Source: Euzebyella saccharophila
GTDB taxonomy: Bacteria > Bacteroidota > Bacteroidia > Flavobacteriales > Flavobacteriaceae
DNA length: 64,000 bases
Assembly (NCBI RefSeq): GCF_014855495.1
Contig: NZ_JACYFJ010000002.1
Span: 186,001-250,000, forward strand
Direction: 5' to 3'
Shown in pieces: positions 52,091 to 61,421 of this stretch. The number at the start of each line of letters is the position of its first letter. Positions within the stretch are counted from its first letter, which is position 1. Below the pieces are notes generated by a model. That model saw nothing but the letters and a program-made list of their open reading frames with translations. It had not been told where the DNA came from and did no database searches. The position numbers and the translations under genes were made by a program.

Positions 52091-52594
52091 TTACATTTCA
52101 TTGTGCTTTTCTAGAACCAATTCTACCACCTGTCCGTCATCATCCGTAATGACAATTAAAGAATTTAGGTTCTCATCGGACATATTTTCATTGTTGTCCA
52201 ATTTCAAATATCTACTGTTTTCCAAAGCCTTAAAAATCTCGTCATCATTAGTTCCAAAAAGAAAATCTTTATTGGCACCGGAGATATAACTAAATTTAAT
52301 CATTTCATCGTACTCCTCGTCCGCATCGTTATCAATACTAACGGTTTTCATTATTTTTTTAGGAGTGATGATCCTTCTGGCATCTATTTTATCTTCATCC
52401 TCTTCGGCAAATTTAATGTCCTGTTTTACCACCGTATGAATCTTAACTGATTTTTTTACCAATTGCCCATCTTCGTACATTTCATATTTTTTCTCCGTAG
52501 TTTCTTCAGATATTTCCCTGTCCGTTCCTTGTGCCAAAACCATTCCTGAGGTTAATAACAATAAGGAGAACAATAGTAGTTTTGCTTTTTTCAT
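52091..52594 (-). CDS. Secreted hypothetical protein, 167 aa
   Basis: A 167-residue periplasmic protein. The ATG at 52594 gives a textbook signal peptide (KLLLFSLLLLTSGMVLAQG); the frame is open upstream to 52642 but the extra residues are not signal-like. The mature part is acidic and repetitive in charge (TDREISEETTEKKYEMYEDG, FAEEDEDKIDARR), with a C-terminal strand VIVTDDDGQVVELVLEKHN-like. I do not recognise the family. A TAATTTTG element (52621-52628, minus) sits upstream as a -7 candidate. Confidence 0.65.
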   Translation of the reverse strand: MKKAKLLLFSLLLLTSGMVLAQGTDREISEETTEKKYEMYEDGQLVKKSVKIHTVVKQDIKFAEEDEDKIDARRIITPKKIMKTVSIDNDADEEYDEMIKFSYISGANKDFLFGTNDDEIFKALENSRYLKLDNNENMSDENLNSLIVITDDDGQVVELVLEKHNEM

Positions 52595-52699
52595 TTCTAT
52601 AATTTTTAAAATTATAAATACAAAATTACGGTTGAAGTACACTTAGGTTTTGTTCAATAGAAAAAAATAAGGAAGCAAAAAAGAGGGTATCATACAGGT

Positions 52700-53803
52700 T
52701 TACAGCCAATTCTTACGTTTAAAATAGACCATCATCCCAATAAAAAGAACAATCATAATGATCCATACCATGAGATAACCATGTTCCCAATGAAGCTCTG
52801 GCATATGGTCAAAATTCATTCCGTAAATACCCGCAATAAAGGTGAGGGGAATAAAAATAGAGGCCATAATGGTCAACACTTTCATGACCTCGTTCATCTT
52901 GTTACTCATGTTGCTCATGTACATTTCCATCAAACTCATGGACATCTCCCTGTAAATCTGCAAGCTTTCATTGATTTCTAGGGAGTGGTCTAGAATATCC
53001 CTTAAAAATACCTTAGTATCTTTTGTAATCAACGGATTTTCTGAATCTATCAACCTACCTACCAATTCTCGCACAGGAGAAATCCACCTTCTAACTTTTA
53101 AGACCTGTTTTTTTAGATCTTGAATGTCCTGAACAATTTCTTGGGTAGGGTTTTGGTAAACGAGTTCGTCAAGGGTTTCTATTCGGTGGTTTAAGTATTC
53201 AAGAACCACAAAATAGTTATCCACAATGGCATCAAGCAAAGCGAAAAATAGATAATCTGCACCACGAGTACGTATTCTGCCGGACTGGTTTTTGACCCGA
53301 TTACGAACCCCCGAAAAAACATCGTCCTCTAATTCTTGAAAAACCAACACACAATTTTCTAGCAATACCAAAGCAACGTGCTCATATACAATTTCACTGG
53401 TTTCCTCATCAATGTATAACATCTTAAAGACACCGAATAAGTAATCATCATACTCATCAATTTTTGGGCGTTGGGTTGTATCAACAATATCTTCCATTAC
53501 CAAGGAATTCAACCCAAACCTCTTACCCACCAATTCTATGAAGTTTTCATCTGCTAAACCTATAATATCTACCCAAGAAGTTAATGGAGGATCTCTATGG
53601 GCCACTATGCTATTGATATCACTAGGGTTACTCGTATTGAGTTCATCCTGGTTATATTCCATAATATTGACGACACTCTCAGAGTCTTCCCTTTTACCCA
53701 TATAGGTAATGGTACCGGGAGCCTTTCCCATTTTACGCTCAAACTTTGATTGTTTGCGGGGCTTTAATTTGGAGAGTAATCTTCTTTTTCTGGGTTTTGC
53801 CAT
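52700..53803 (-). CDS. corA: CorA family magnesium/cobalt transporter
   Basis: A 367-residue CorA channel. The long cytoplasmic N-terminal domain (about 1-290) has WVDIIGLADENF and KRFGLNSLVMEDIVDTTQRP. The stalk helix leads into two C-terminal membrane helices with the selectivity motif GMNF in FIAGIYGMNFDHMPELHW, and a basic end (KRKNWL). It imports divalent Mg or Co as a pentamer in the inner membrane. A basic N-terminus of about 25 residues precedes the domain. The upstream TATCTTTA is a possible -7 element. Confidence 0.95.
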   Translation of the reverse strand: MAKPRKRRLLSKLKPRKQSKFERKMGKAPGTITYMGKREDSESVVNIMEYNQDELNTSNPSDINSIVAHRDPPLTSWVDIIGLADENFIELVGKRFGLNSLVMEDIVDTTQRPKIDEYDDYLFGVFKMLYIDEETSEIVYEHVALVLLENCVLVFQELEDDVFSGVRNRVKNQSGRIRTRGADYLFFALLDAIVDNYFVVLEYLNHRIETLDELVYQNPTQEIVQDIQDLKKQVLKVRRWISPVRELVGRLIDSENPLITKDTKVFLRDILDHSLEINESLQIYREMSMSLMEMYMSNMSNKMNEVMKVLTIMASIFIPLTFIAGIYGMNFDHMPELHWEHGYLMVWIIMIVLFIGMMVYFKRKNWL

Positions 53804-53845
53804 TTGTAGTTTCGTTTTTATAAAGATAACCAGTTGGCAATTATC

Positions 53846-54631
53846 TTAATTAAAGTCAAGCCTATTTAAAAGGAGCCCTGAGCCAGGAGCCACAAAGTTA
53901 AGTTCAATGTTGGAATTAGGTAAAAGGGAGTTTTCAATATCGGCAAAGGTAAGTTCTCCCCTACCCAATTGTATTAGAGCTCCCATCATCATTCTAATTT
54001 GGTACCTCATAAACCCATTTCCCCTTACTGCAAACACATAGCTTTTTTTAGGAAAAAAATTGGCTTTTAAAAGGGTGTTTTCAGAGAGCGAACAATGCGT
54101 AATTGTTCTGAGGGTACGGGTACCTTCCCGCAATCTAGCGGTATACGCTAAAAAATCATGGGTTCCTTCAAACAATCTGGCAGCTTTGATCATCAGTTCA
54201 ATATCTAGGTCATCAATGATATTTGCTAGAAAAGGAGCACAAAAAGGATGGTTTTTTTCACCAAAGGAAAATAAATAGAGATACTCTTTCTCTTTGGCAT
54301 CTTGTATAATATTGAATTGGGAATTGGTTTTTCTAATATTTAATATTCTAATATCTGGCGGAAGATTTTTATTGAACAGCTCTTGAAATCCAAATAAATC
54401 CTCAAGAGGCTCATCTTCCAAAAATAGCTCGAATTTCATATCCAAGGCCGAAACCTTGGCATCAGTTCTACCGGCACCCAAAACTTTGGCACTTCTTCTC
54501 GGAAGAATAAATTTCAAGGTTTTTTGCAACATGGATTCAATGGTTTTTTGCCTTGGCTGATGTTGCCATCCGCTGTACCTAAAACCAAGGTATTGTAACT
54601 GTATCAAGTAATAATAGCGTTGCTTTTGCAT
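53846..54631 (-). CDS. truA: tRNA pseudouridine(38-40) synthase
   Basis: A 261-residue TruA that converts U38-U40 of the tRNA anticodon stem to pseudouridine. Catalytic Asp57 is in LGAGRTDAKVSAL; YLGFRYSGWQHQP is the N-terminal family signature and FLAYTARLREGTRTLRTI lies in the core. The frame is open upstream to 54742, but that extension overlaps the divergent membrane protein gene and is not TruA-like, so ATG 54631 (MQKQRYYYLIQLQYLG) is used. Housekeeping. Confidence 0.92.
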   Translation of the reverse strand: MQKQRYYYLIQLQYLGFRYSGWQHQPRQKTIESMLQKTLKFILPRRSAKVLGAGRTDAKVSALDMKFELFLEDEPLEDLFGFQELFNKNLPPDIRILNIRKTNSQFNIIQDAKEKEYLYLFSFGEKNHPFCAPFLANIIDDLDIELMIKAARLFEGTHDFLAYTARLREGTRTLRTITHCSLSENTLLKANFFPKKSYVFAVRGNGFMRYQIRMMMGALIQLGRGELTFADIENSLLPNSNIELNFVAPGSGLLLNRLDFN

Positions 54632-54698
54632 CCAAATTAAAATAGGGCAAACTAGGCATTTTTTTGTACTTTGTAAAGACAACCAATCATTTATAATT

Positions 54699-55133
54699 AT
54701 GGATAACGCTGTTAAAAAACCAAGCACGGTGTTTTGGGTCATTGCCGTATTAGCCCTATTATGGAATCTTGTAGGTGTTCTTTCCTATTTGGCAGACGCC
54801 TTTATGAGTTTAGATGATTTGGCTCAATTACCTGAAGATCAACAAAAATTATATGCAATTAGACCAGCTTGGGTAACGGGAGCATTTGCCATAGCCGTTT
54901 GGGCAGGTCTTGTGGGAAGTATAGTACTATTGCTTAGAAAAAAATGGGCAAAAACTTTATTTATAATTTCATTTTTGGGTGTCATAGTCCAAAACGTTTA
55001 CCAATTTTTTCTAAGTAATACCTTTGAGGTATTTGGTAAAAGCGCCATGATTTTTCCCGTAATCATTATTATTATAAGCATTCTATTGGTTCTCTATTCA
55101 AAAAAATTACATGAAAAAGGGATTCTTAGCTAA
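54699..55133 (+). CDS. Four-helix integral membrane protein, 144 aa
   Basis: A small membrane protein with helices at about 11-31, 57-79, 84-104 and 114-134. The segments LLWNLVGVLSYLADAFMS, AWVTGAFAIAVWAGLVGS and LLRKKWAKTLF are typical of a family common in Bacteroidota and proteobacteria with no established function. Divergent from truA with only 67 bases between starts. The next gene follows after 81 bases on the same strand. Confidence 0.75.
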   Translation: MDNAVKKPSTVFWVIAVLALLWNLVGVLSYLADAFMSLDDLAQLPEDQQKLYAIRPAWVTGAFAIAVWAGLVGSIVLLLRKKWAKTLFIISFLGVIVQNVYQFFLSNTFEVFGKSAMIFPVIIIIISILLVLYSKKLHEKGILS

Positions 55134-55214
55134 TCATCGAAATTTATAAGTAGTTGTCAATAAAATATTTACTTTCACCATGAACTTTTAAGTTCCCCCG
55201 CACAATAGGTTGGC

Positions 55215-55796
55215 ATGGCTGATTTAAAATGCGGTTTATCGAATATTTTAAATAAACCATTTTCAAGATGCGTTGAACTTGTTTTTAGTTCATTCTTGAT
55301 AATTGCATTTGGTATGAAGATTTTAGAAACCCTACTGCCTTGGAAAAGGACTATTTATACAACTATTGTTCTCATAATAGTTTTATCCATCTTAAATTTT
55401 TACGGATTGTACACCAATAGTTTTCCTGTTTTAAATTGGGAAAATTTTGCATTTCCATTTTTTAGTCTAATACACTTATTGTTTTTATATGTACTCTGGT
55501 TTAAGATAAAGGAATATGAACATACCGATCCACAAATGAAAATAACCGAGTATTTGCTATATGCGGTTATACTCTTATACCTGTTCTATGCTTTCCAAAC
55601 TTTGACCACCTTATTATCTTCGTTTGATTTTGCGTCCCATGTAATTCCAAATACGTTCTGGCCCGTTGGAATTTTACTGTTTATTTTGCAAATATCATTG
55701 GTAGCACTTGGTTTTATGGCCATTCATTTTAGGAAAACCTTGGTAGGACACTATAATATGGACGAAGAAAATCAACATATAGATTCTTGGGAATAA
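55215..55796 (+). CDS. Integral membrane protein, 193 aa, unknown
   Basis: About five membrane helices at roughly 21-39, 46-64, 79-97, 112-132 and 148-171, with a short acidic C-terminal tail (NMDEENQHIDSWE). No family recognised. It ends at a clear terminator (55818-55847). It could share a transcript with the four-helix membrane protein upstream. Confidence 0.65.
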   Translation: MADLKCGLSNILNKPFSRCVELVFSSFLIIAFGMKILETLLPWKRTIYTTIVLIIVLSILNFYGLYTNSFPVLNWENFAFPFFSLIHLLFLYVLWFKIKEYEHTDPQMKITEYLLYAVILLYLFYAFQTLTTLLSSFDFASHVIPNTFWPVGILLFILQISLVALGFMAIHFRKTLVGHYNMDEENQHIDSWE

Positions 55797-55817
55797 ACCT
55801 ATTCTCAAAATAATACT

Positions 55818-55852
55818 AAAGAGCCCTAACCAATATTAGGGCTCTTTATTTT
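55818..55852 (+). terminator. Terminator after the 55215 membrane protein gene
   Basis: Perfect 12-bp stem AAAGAGCCCTAA (55818-55829) / TTAGGGCTCTTT (55836-55847) followed by ATTTTT. Confidence 0.88.
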
Positions 55853-55879
55853 TCATAGCAATTCTTCCTTAAAGCATTT

Positions 55880-57394
55880 TTAATTGGCTTCTATGGAAAC
55901 TTTTAGGACATAGGAGTTGGCCGGAATGTTATCAAATTCCTCACCGGTCACTACTCTTACATTTGAATTGGAGTCTATCTCCCCTGCATCCATCTCCCCT
56001 TGTCGTATCACTTGGGCAATACCGGCTCCAGGGTACTCATCAATTTCTGTTCCTGCATCAAAGAGATAAACGTATTCCGTAACATCGCCCATCATGGCTT
56101 CACCATCTTTAAACAATGGCAATCCTTCAGGTTTAAAACTGTAAAACCAATCATTACTTTGTACAAACATAGTAGCTAAAGATAATTGGTAGCCTTCCTC
56201 GGCCGTAAAGGAAAACTGGTATTTACCTCCTGGTCCAATGGGTCCTGGTGCGGAAGCTCCAACTGGGGTATTAAAAATTCCCGACTCCATAATTCCCTCT
56301 TTGTTCATAAGCGACTCACCTAACATAGCCACATTACCATCTTCTGCAAGACCTTCTAAACCTTCACCAAAATCTGGCATGTTTTTTTCGAACAAAGGCA
56401 TAGTTCCTTCCATATGTACGGCCCAAGCTCCTGGAGACAAAGGAACAATTAGACCCGTTGCCGCCTTGGTATCCATATAAAGGGCATCCAAAAATCCGTC
56501 TTCGGCCACGTCCTCTACTCCCGTTTCACTAGCGATCAATCCTGCACCTGTGGCAGTTTCTCCCTCCACAAAAAATGGCGCCGGTGCCGTGTGAACAGCA
56601 TAAACTCCTGGAGAGATGGGCACAGCGGCCCTAGCATCTCCCCCTTGTGCTGGAACTGAAATGGTAGTGGCGGTGGAAACATTTTTGATTTTCACCTTGA
56701 ACCTGGCAGGCGCAACCAATTCTATAGTCACTTTAATAACTTCTGCCACGGTTGGCAATTCGTTTCCAAAAGCACAGCTATTGTCTTTAACCTCCGTTAC
56801 CACGCCATTTTCATCTTCTCCTTGATCCATGGCATCAGGGGCTTGTTGTGGTTTTTGGTTGGGGCCGCCCGTCTGTTCGTTTACCTCCGTACCTGCATCC
56901 CACAACAACACTTGGTCGGTAACATCTACCGGTCCATCACCATAGATTGGAGCTCCATTTTCTTCATACAAAGCAATACCTTCTTCGTTAGGTGCAAAAA
57001 ACAAATCGTTTGATTGTACAAACATGGTTACAAATGATAACCTTGTGCCACCATCTCCAGGAAGAACATGTTGCCCAGCATTGACTTCAAATTCATAGGC
57101 ATCTCCCGGAAATAAAGGAGCCGGCCCACTTTTACCTACGGGAACCGCAAAAACGCCGCTTTCAAAAATGGGTTTTGGAGTAACTACGTTTTCTACAGTT
57201 ACGGTAAAGTCTGCCATGGCAGCCATCTCCTCTTCCACTTCCTCCTCGCCTTCTTCAGAAGCTTCGGGTTCGGTAGTAGGATTACTGGATTCATTGGTAT
57301 TTTCCACTACAGGTATTTCATTGTCCTCTTCGCAGGAAGCAAAAGCGAGCAGAAAAACGCCGGCCATCAATAATAGTAGTTTTTTTGTTTTCAT
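55880..57394 (-). CDS. Spondin-domain lipoprotein with two spondin units
   Basis: A 504-residue lipoprotein (LLAFASC, Cys21) with an acidic Ser/Thr/Glu linker. Two Spondin_N-like units lie at about 60-170 and 360-500. Each has an ESG(V/I)F(A/N)(V/T)PVG segment, LS(F/L)(V/A)TMFVQSND(L/W)F and LWDAGTE/LFDAGTE. Between them lies a related, degraded region with SPGVYAVHTAPAPFF and SPGAWAVHMEGTMPLF. Spondin_N domains occur in animal matrix proteins and in many marine bacteria; the bacterial role is probably adhesion or matrix binding. It is divergent from a two-component system and has its own promoter (57419-57447). Confidence 0.85.
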   Translation of the reverse strand: MKTKKLLLLMAGVFLLAFASCEEDNEIPVVENTNESSNPTTEPEASEEGEEEVEEEMAAMADFTVTVENVVTPKPIFESGVFAVPVGKSGPAPLFPGDAYEFEVNAGQHVLPGDGGTRLSFVTMFVQSNDLFFAPNEEGIALYEENGAPIYGDGPVDVTDQVLLWDAGTEVNEQTGGPNQKPQQAPDAMDQGEDENGVVTEVKDNSCAFGNELPTVAEVIKVTIELVAPARFKVKIKNVSTATTISVPAQGGDARAAVPISPGVYAVHTAPAPFFVEGETATGAGLIASETGVEDVAEDGFLDALYMDTKAATGLIVPLSPGAWAVHMEGTMPLFEKNMPDFGEGLEGLAEDGNVAMLGESLMNKEGIMESGIFNTPVGASAPGPIGPGGKYQFSFTAEEGYQLSLATMFVQSNDWFYSFKPEGLPLFKDGEAMMGDVTEYVYLFDAGTEIDEYPGAGIAQVIRQGEMDAGEIDSNSNVRVVTGEEFDNIPANSYVLKVSIEAN

Positions 57395-57418
57395 AATAAT
57401 GCTGTTTTAGATTCATAG

Positions 57419-57447
57419 CAAACTAACTACAGCCACATCATGACAAA
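57419..57447 (-). promoter_or_regulatory. Candidate promoter of the spondin lipoprotein gene
   Basis: On the minus strand: TTTG (57444-57447), 17 bases, TTAGTTTG (57419-57426), one mismatch to TAnnTTTG. The ATG is 24 bases further on. Confidence 0.5.
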
Positions 57448-57628
57448 ATCACAAAAACTTAAACTTTCTTATTAATTATGTAATAATTCTGTGAGTTTTT
57501 AACTAAAAATACGACCAAACCTATATCCAGATGATTATTTATAGCCTTGCAGCTCTCATGATTTAGGATATAATCGGCCTTGTGATAATTGTGTGATACT
57601 TTTTAGCGTCATTCGTATGTAATATATT

Positions 57629-58327
57629 ATGAAAGATATACTGATAATAGAAGATGATCTAGAAATCATCAAACTTTTGGAAATTCACCTTACAGACTTG
57701 ATTTATTCCACCTCCAAGGCTATGGATGGAAAACAAGGATTAGAAATGGCTTTGGAAAAGGAATATGACCTGGTCCTTTTGGATTTAACCCTTCCCTCTA
57801 TGGACGGTGTGGAAGTATGTAAAAGGTTAAGGGAACATAAACAGACCCCAGTTATTATGCTTACCGCAAAATCTGAAGAAATTGACCGTGTTTTAGGACT
57901 CGAGATTGGAGCGGATGATTATATAACCAAACCCTTTAGCATTAGAGAACTTTTGGCGAGAATTAAAGCTGTTTTGAGACGTACGAACAGCAAGCAACCT
58001 GTAGCGGAGGAATCTTCTACTATTGAATTTGAAGGGCTGCAGATCAATATCGATAAAAGAAAGGTTTTACTTCAAGGGAATAAGGTGGAACTTTCCCCAA
58101 AAGAGTTTGAACTTTTGGTACTTATGGCATCCAACCCAGGTAGAAATTATAGTAGAACGGAACTACTGAACATTATTTGGGGCTATAATTTTGACGGCTA
58201 TGAGCATACGGTCAATTCACACATCAATAGGCTTAGGGCCAAAATAGAGTCGGATATGGCCAACCCTTCCTATATACTTACCACTTGGGGCGTAGGTTAT
58301 AAGTTTAATGAAGATATTGTTCTATGA
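57629..58327 (+). CDS. OmpR/PhoB-family response regulator
   Basis: A 232-residue regulator. The receiver pocket is Glu8-Asp9-Asp10, phosphoacceptor Asp52 in LLDLTLPSMDG, Thr79 and Lys101 (ITKPFSIRELLARIK). The C-terminal winged helix has ELSPKEFELLVLMASNPGR and YEHTVNSHINRLRAKIE. It is coupled to its kinase gene through ATGA overlap (58324-58327). The divergent spondin gene, 234 bases away, is a plausible target. Confidence 0.95.
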   Translation: MKDILIIEDDLEIIKLLEIHLTDLIYSTSKAMDGKQGLEMALEKEYDLVLLDLTLPSMDGVEVCKRLREHKQTPVIMLTAKSEEIDRVLGLEIGADDYITKPFSIRELLARIKAVLRRTNSKQPVAEESSTIEFEGLQINIDKRKVLLQGNKVELSPKEFELLVLMASNPGRNYSRTELLNIIWGYNFDGYEHTVNSHINRLRAKIESDMANPSYILTTWGVGYKFNEDIVL

Positions 58328-59820
58328 AAAGTGAAAAGACGTTAACCCCAAAACTGGTAAAAAAATTGTGGCTGGCCTTTATTGGTTTGGTACTACTTAT
58401 GGGGGCATCCTACATATTTATCACCGGTTACTTTGCAAACAAGCATAGTCAAGAAACTACTCAAAGGCTTAATGCCGAGGTTGCAAACCATGTCATTGCG
58501 GAAAAATTTAGTGGCGCCTCCCCATTTATGGAAGACGGTAGTGTTAACAAGGCGCTTTTTGGCGACTTAATGCACGATATGATGGCGGTTAACCAAAGTA
58601 TTGAGGTGTACTTACTGGGTAAATCTGGAGAGATACTGTACTCGGTTGTTTTGGACCCCGAAGATAAGGATGCCGCCAAAAATGTGGATTTAATACCTAT
58701 TGAATCTTTTATTGCCGATGGGGGTAAACGATTTATTTTGGGCGATGATCCTAGAAACCCTGGAGAGAAGAAGATTTTTTCTGCGGCACCCTACAACGTT
58801 GACGGTCATGAAGGATACATCTATATCGTCCTTGCAGGAAAAAAGTTTCAGGAGGTAAGCGATAATTTAATGAGTCAGTATTTTACCAGACTTGGCGTGG
58901 GCGCGACTCTGTTGACCATGTTGTTTTCTGTAATAATAGGTCTATTGGCAATTTGGTTCATTACAAAAAACCTGCGTCTTATCACACATACGGTTAGAAA
59001 ATTCCACGATGGTGATCTTAAGGCTAGAATTGCCCAGCCAGAAAAATCGGATATTGAGGTTTTTGCCAAGTCCTTTAATGAAATGGCGGATAGCATTGTA
59101 AGTAATATGGACAAAATGCAGTCCGTAGACCAATTAAGACGGGAACTTATAGCCAATGTTTCCCATGACCTTAGAACGCCTTTGGCCGTTCTTAAGGGAT
59201 ATATTGAAACATTACAGATAAAGCGAGATTCGTTAACGGAAGAAGAAAAGGACGAATATCTACAAATTACGCATGACAATGTGGATAAGCTTTCCAACTT
59301 GATCAATCAGCTTTTTGAATATTCCAAGTTAGAGGCAGAACAGGTAGTACCCGTAAAGGAGCCATTTTCCATTACCGAACTTTCGCATGATCTAATAGCA
59401 AAATTCAAGGTTATTGCCCAAAAAAAGGAAATAGAATTGGAATTGGACAACCCAGAGGAAAATTGCTTGGTTTTTGCCGATGTTAGTCTGGTGGAAAGGG
59501 CTTTACAAAATTTAATTGAAAATGCCATAAAATATACGGAACCAAAAGGAAAGGTAACCTTGGCCCTTCATAAAAAGGGAAAAAATGTTGAAATCAATAT
59601 TACCGATACCGGAACAGGAATACCTGTTAATGAACAGCCCTATATTTTTGACCGTCACAAACAAGTGGACAAAAGTGTCGATTCAAAAAAACAGGGGCAT
59701 GGACTAGGCTTGGCCATTGTGAAGAAAATAATGGATTTACATGATACTACCATTACTGTATTGAGTAAACCTAAGGAAGGCAGTTCCTTTATATTTAACC
59801 TTCCTGCATACCAATTGTAA
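58324..59820 (+). CDS. Membrane sensor histidine kinase (HAMP-HisKA-HATPase)
   Basis: A 498-residue kinase. Membrane helices at about 14-36 and 185-212 enclose a periplasmic sensor of about 150 residues (EVANHVIAEKFSGASPFMEDG to YNVDGHEGYIYIVLAGKK). Then follow HAMP, a dimerisation domain with phospho-His281 in NVSHDLRTPLAVLKGY, and a complete ATPase domain (NLIENAIKYTEPKG, DTGTGIP, HGLGLAIVKKIM). Its overlap with the regulator gene marks a cognate pair. The signal is not evident from sequence. Confidence 0.94.
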   Translation: MKSEKTLTPKLVKKLWLAFIGLVLLMGASYIFITGYFANKHSQETTQRLNAEVANHVIAEKFSGASPFMEDGSVNKALFGDLMHDMMAVNQSIEVYLLGKSGEILYSVVLDPEDKDAAKNVDLIPIESFIADGGKRFILGDDPRNPGEKKIFSAAPYNVDGHEGYIYIVLAGKKFQEVSDNLMSQYFTRLGVGATLLTMLFSVIIGLLAIWFITKNLRLITHTVRKFHDGDLKARIAQPEKSDIEVFAKSFNEMADSIVSNMDKMQSVDQLRRELIANVSHDLRTPLAVLKGYIETLQIKRDSLTEEEKDEYLQITHDNVDKLSNLINQLFEYSKLEAEQVVPVKEPFSITELSHDLIAKFKVIAQKKEIELELDNPEENCLVFADVSLVERALQNLIENAIKYTEPKGKVTLALHKKGKNVEINITDTGTGIPVNEQPYIFDRHKQVDKSVDSKKQGHGLGLAIVKKIMDLHDTTITVLSKPKEGSSFIFNLPAYQL

Positions 59821-59844
59821 CAACGATTGTTATGACAAAGAATA

Positions 59845-59878
59845 CCCCAACCATAGAGACATGGCTGGGGCTTTTTTT
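59845..59878 (+). terminator. Terminator after the two-component system
   Basis: Ten-base arms CCCCAACCAT (59845-59854) / ATGGCTGGGG (59861-59870) with one mismatch, then CTTTTTTT. Confidence 0.82.
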
Positions 59879-59900
59879 ATTAAATAGAATTTAGAATATT

Positions 59901-61370
59901 TTAAAGTCCGCTAATAAAGCTACCGTATAAATCCTTAAACTGATAACCTTCCGAAAAGCGACTTTTGCTCAGTTCTTTATGGGAAACCAATCCCCAAAGC
60001 ACTAATTCCTTTAGGAAATAGACATCCTCTTTTGGGAAATCTGGCTGATACTCCTTTATTAATTGATTTAGCGCTGGAATACCATCCAAGGCCCTTTTGT
60101 ATTCTTCATCCGTAAAATCATCCAAAAGTTCAAAACCTTCTCCTTGAAAAAACCATGATACCAATTCATCATAAGGGGTTACCGCATCTTTCTTTTCAAG
60201 TTTGTTGATTTTAGGAAAATACTCCGGAAACAGACTTTTTACTGCATCGTCTATTAAAATCTCTGCAACGGAATCCGCTCCCTCTTGTTCCCCTTCGTAC
60301 ACCAATTCAATTTTTCCTGTAATGGCAGGTATGACGCCCAGAAAATCACTGAGCCTTACAATGGTACTATCTGCTCCTGTGGTCAATGCCCTTCTTTCCG
60401 CAGTGCTTAAGAGATTTTCATACGCTGTAATGCTAGTTCGTGCACTCACGCCGCTTTTCGCATCTACATACTCACTTTTTCTTGCCTCAAAGCCTATTTG
60501 TTCCAACAGGTCTTTGGCAAGTTCCGGTACATACACGGCACCTGATTGTCTCTCATCTAATTTAGCCTCCTGAGCGGTAATTTTTCTGGCAATTTCTACG
60601 GTTTCAGGATAATGTGTTAGTATTTGTGAACCAATACGGTCTTTTAGAGGGGTAACTATGCTTCCCCTATTGGTATAATCTTCCGGGTTGGCGGTAAATA
60701 CAAATTGTATATCCAGAGGCAATCGAAGTTTAAACCCTCTAATTTGAATATCACCTTCCTCTAAAATATTAAAAAGTGAAACTTGTATTCTGGCCTGTAA
60801 ATCTGGCAATTCATTGATAACAAATATACAACGATTGGCACGTGGAATCATTCCATAGTGAATTACCCGGTCATCTGCATAGCTAAGTTTAAGGTTGGCC
60901 GCCTTTATGGGGTCCACATCTCCAATTAAATCTGCTACCGTTACATCTGGAGTAGCCAATTTTTCAGAAAAACGTTCCTCTCGGTGTAACCAAGAAATAG
61001 GAGTATCGTCTCCTTTTTCCTTTAGGAGTTCCATGGCAAAACGGGACATGGGTTGAAGCGGATCATCGTTTATTTCCGAACCTAGTACAACGGGAACCCA
61101 TTCATCCAATAGATTTACCATTAAACGCGCCAATCGGGTCTTTGCCTGCCCTCTTAAACCTAATAAATTGATATTATGACGAGATAAAATGGCTCTTTCC
61201 AATTGTGGGATTACGGAGTTTTCATAACCCCAAACGCCTTCAAAACTATTTTTCCCTTCCTTTATATTATTCCTTAGGTTATCCCTTAATTCATCCTTAA
61301 TACTTTTAGTCTGGTACCCAGTGGCCTTGAGCTCACCAAGTGTTTTAATCTTTAAATAATCGTTATTCAT
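59901..61370 (-). CDS. AAA+ ATPase, magnesium-chelatase/MoxR-like
   Basis: A 489-residue AAA+ protein of the ChlI/MoxR-like clade. Walker A is GLRGQAKT (71-78), followed by RLARLMVNLL. The segment RCIFVINELPDLQARIQ carries the acidic Walker B-like residues, and the sensor region is FVFTANPEDYTNRGSIVTPLKDR. ATG 61370 (MNNDYLKIKTLGEL) is preferred over 61394. Such ATPases work with a VWA-domain partner to insert metals or remodel proteins; the VWA gene is immediately upstream (51 bases). The substrate is unknown. Confidence 0.85.
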   Translation of the reverse strand: MNNDYLKIKTLGELKATGYQTKSIKDELRDNLRNNIKEGKNSFEGVWGYENSVIPQLERAILSRHNINLLGLRGQAKTRLARLMVNLLDEWVPVVLGSEINDDPLQPMSRFAMELLKEKGDDTPISWLHREERFSEKLATPDVTVADLIGDVDPIKAANLKLSYADDRVIHYGMIPRANRCIFVINELPDLQARIQVSLFNILEEGDIQIRGFKLRLPLDIQFVFTANPEDYTNRGSIVTPLKDRIGSQILTHYPETVEIARKITAQEAKLDERQSGAVYVPELAKDLLEQIGFEARKSEYVDAKSGVSARTSITAYENLLSTAERRALTTGADSTIVRLSDFLGVIPAITGKIELVYEGEQEGADSVAEILIDDAVKSLFPEYFPKINKLEKKDAVTPYDELVSWFFQGEGFELLDDFTDEEYKRALDGIPALNQLIKEYQPDFPKEDVYFLKELVLWGLVSHKELSKSRFSEGYQFKDLYGSFISGL

Positions 61371-61421
61371 GTTCTCTTTTTCAGTTAGATACAATTGATA
61401 AGTTACTTACCAATTTCGCAA

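Noticed and set aside
54632-54742. Upstream extension of truA to 54742
   Set aside because: The extra 37 residues overlap the divergent membrane protein start and are unlike any TruA N-terminus; the ATG at 54631 starts at the family signature.
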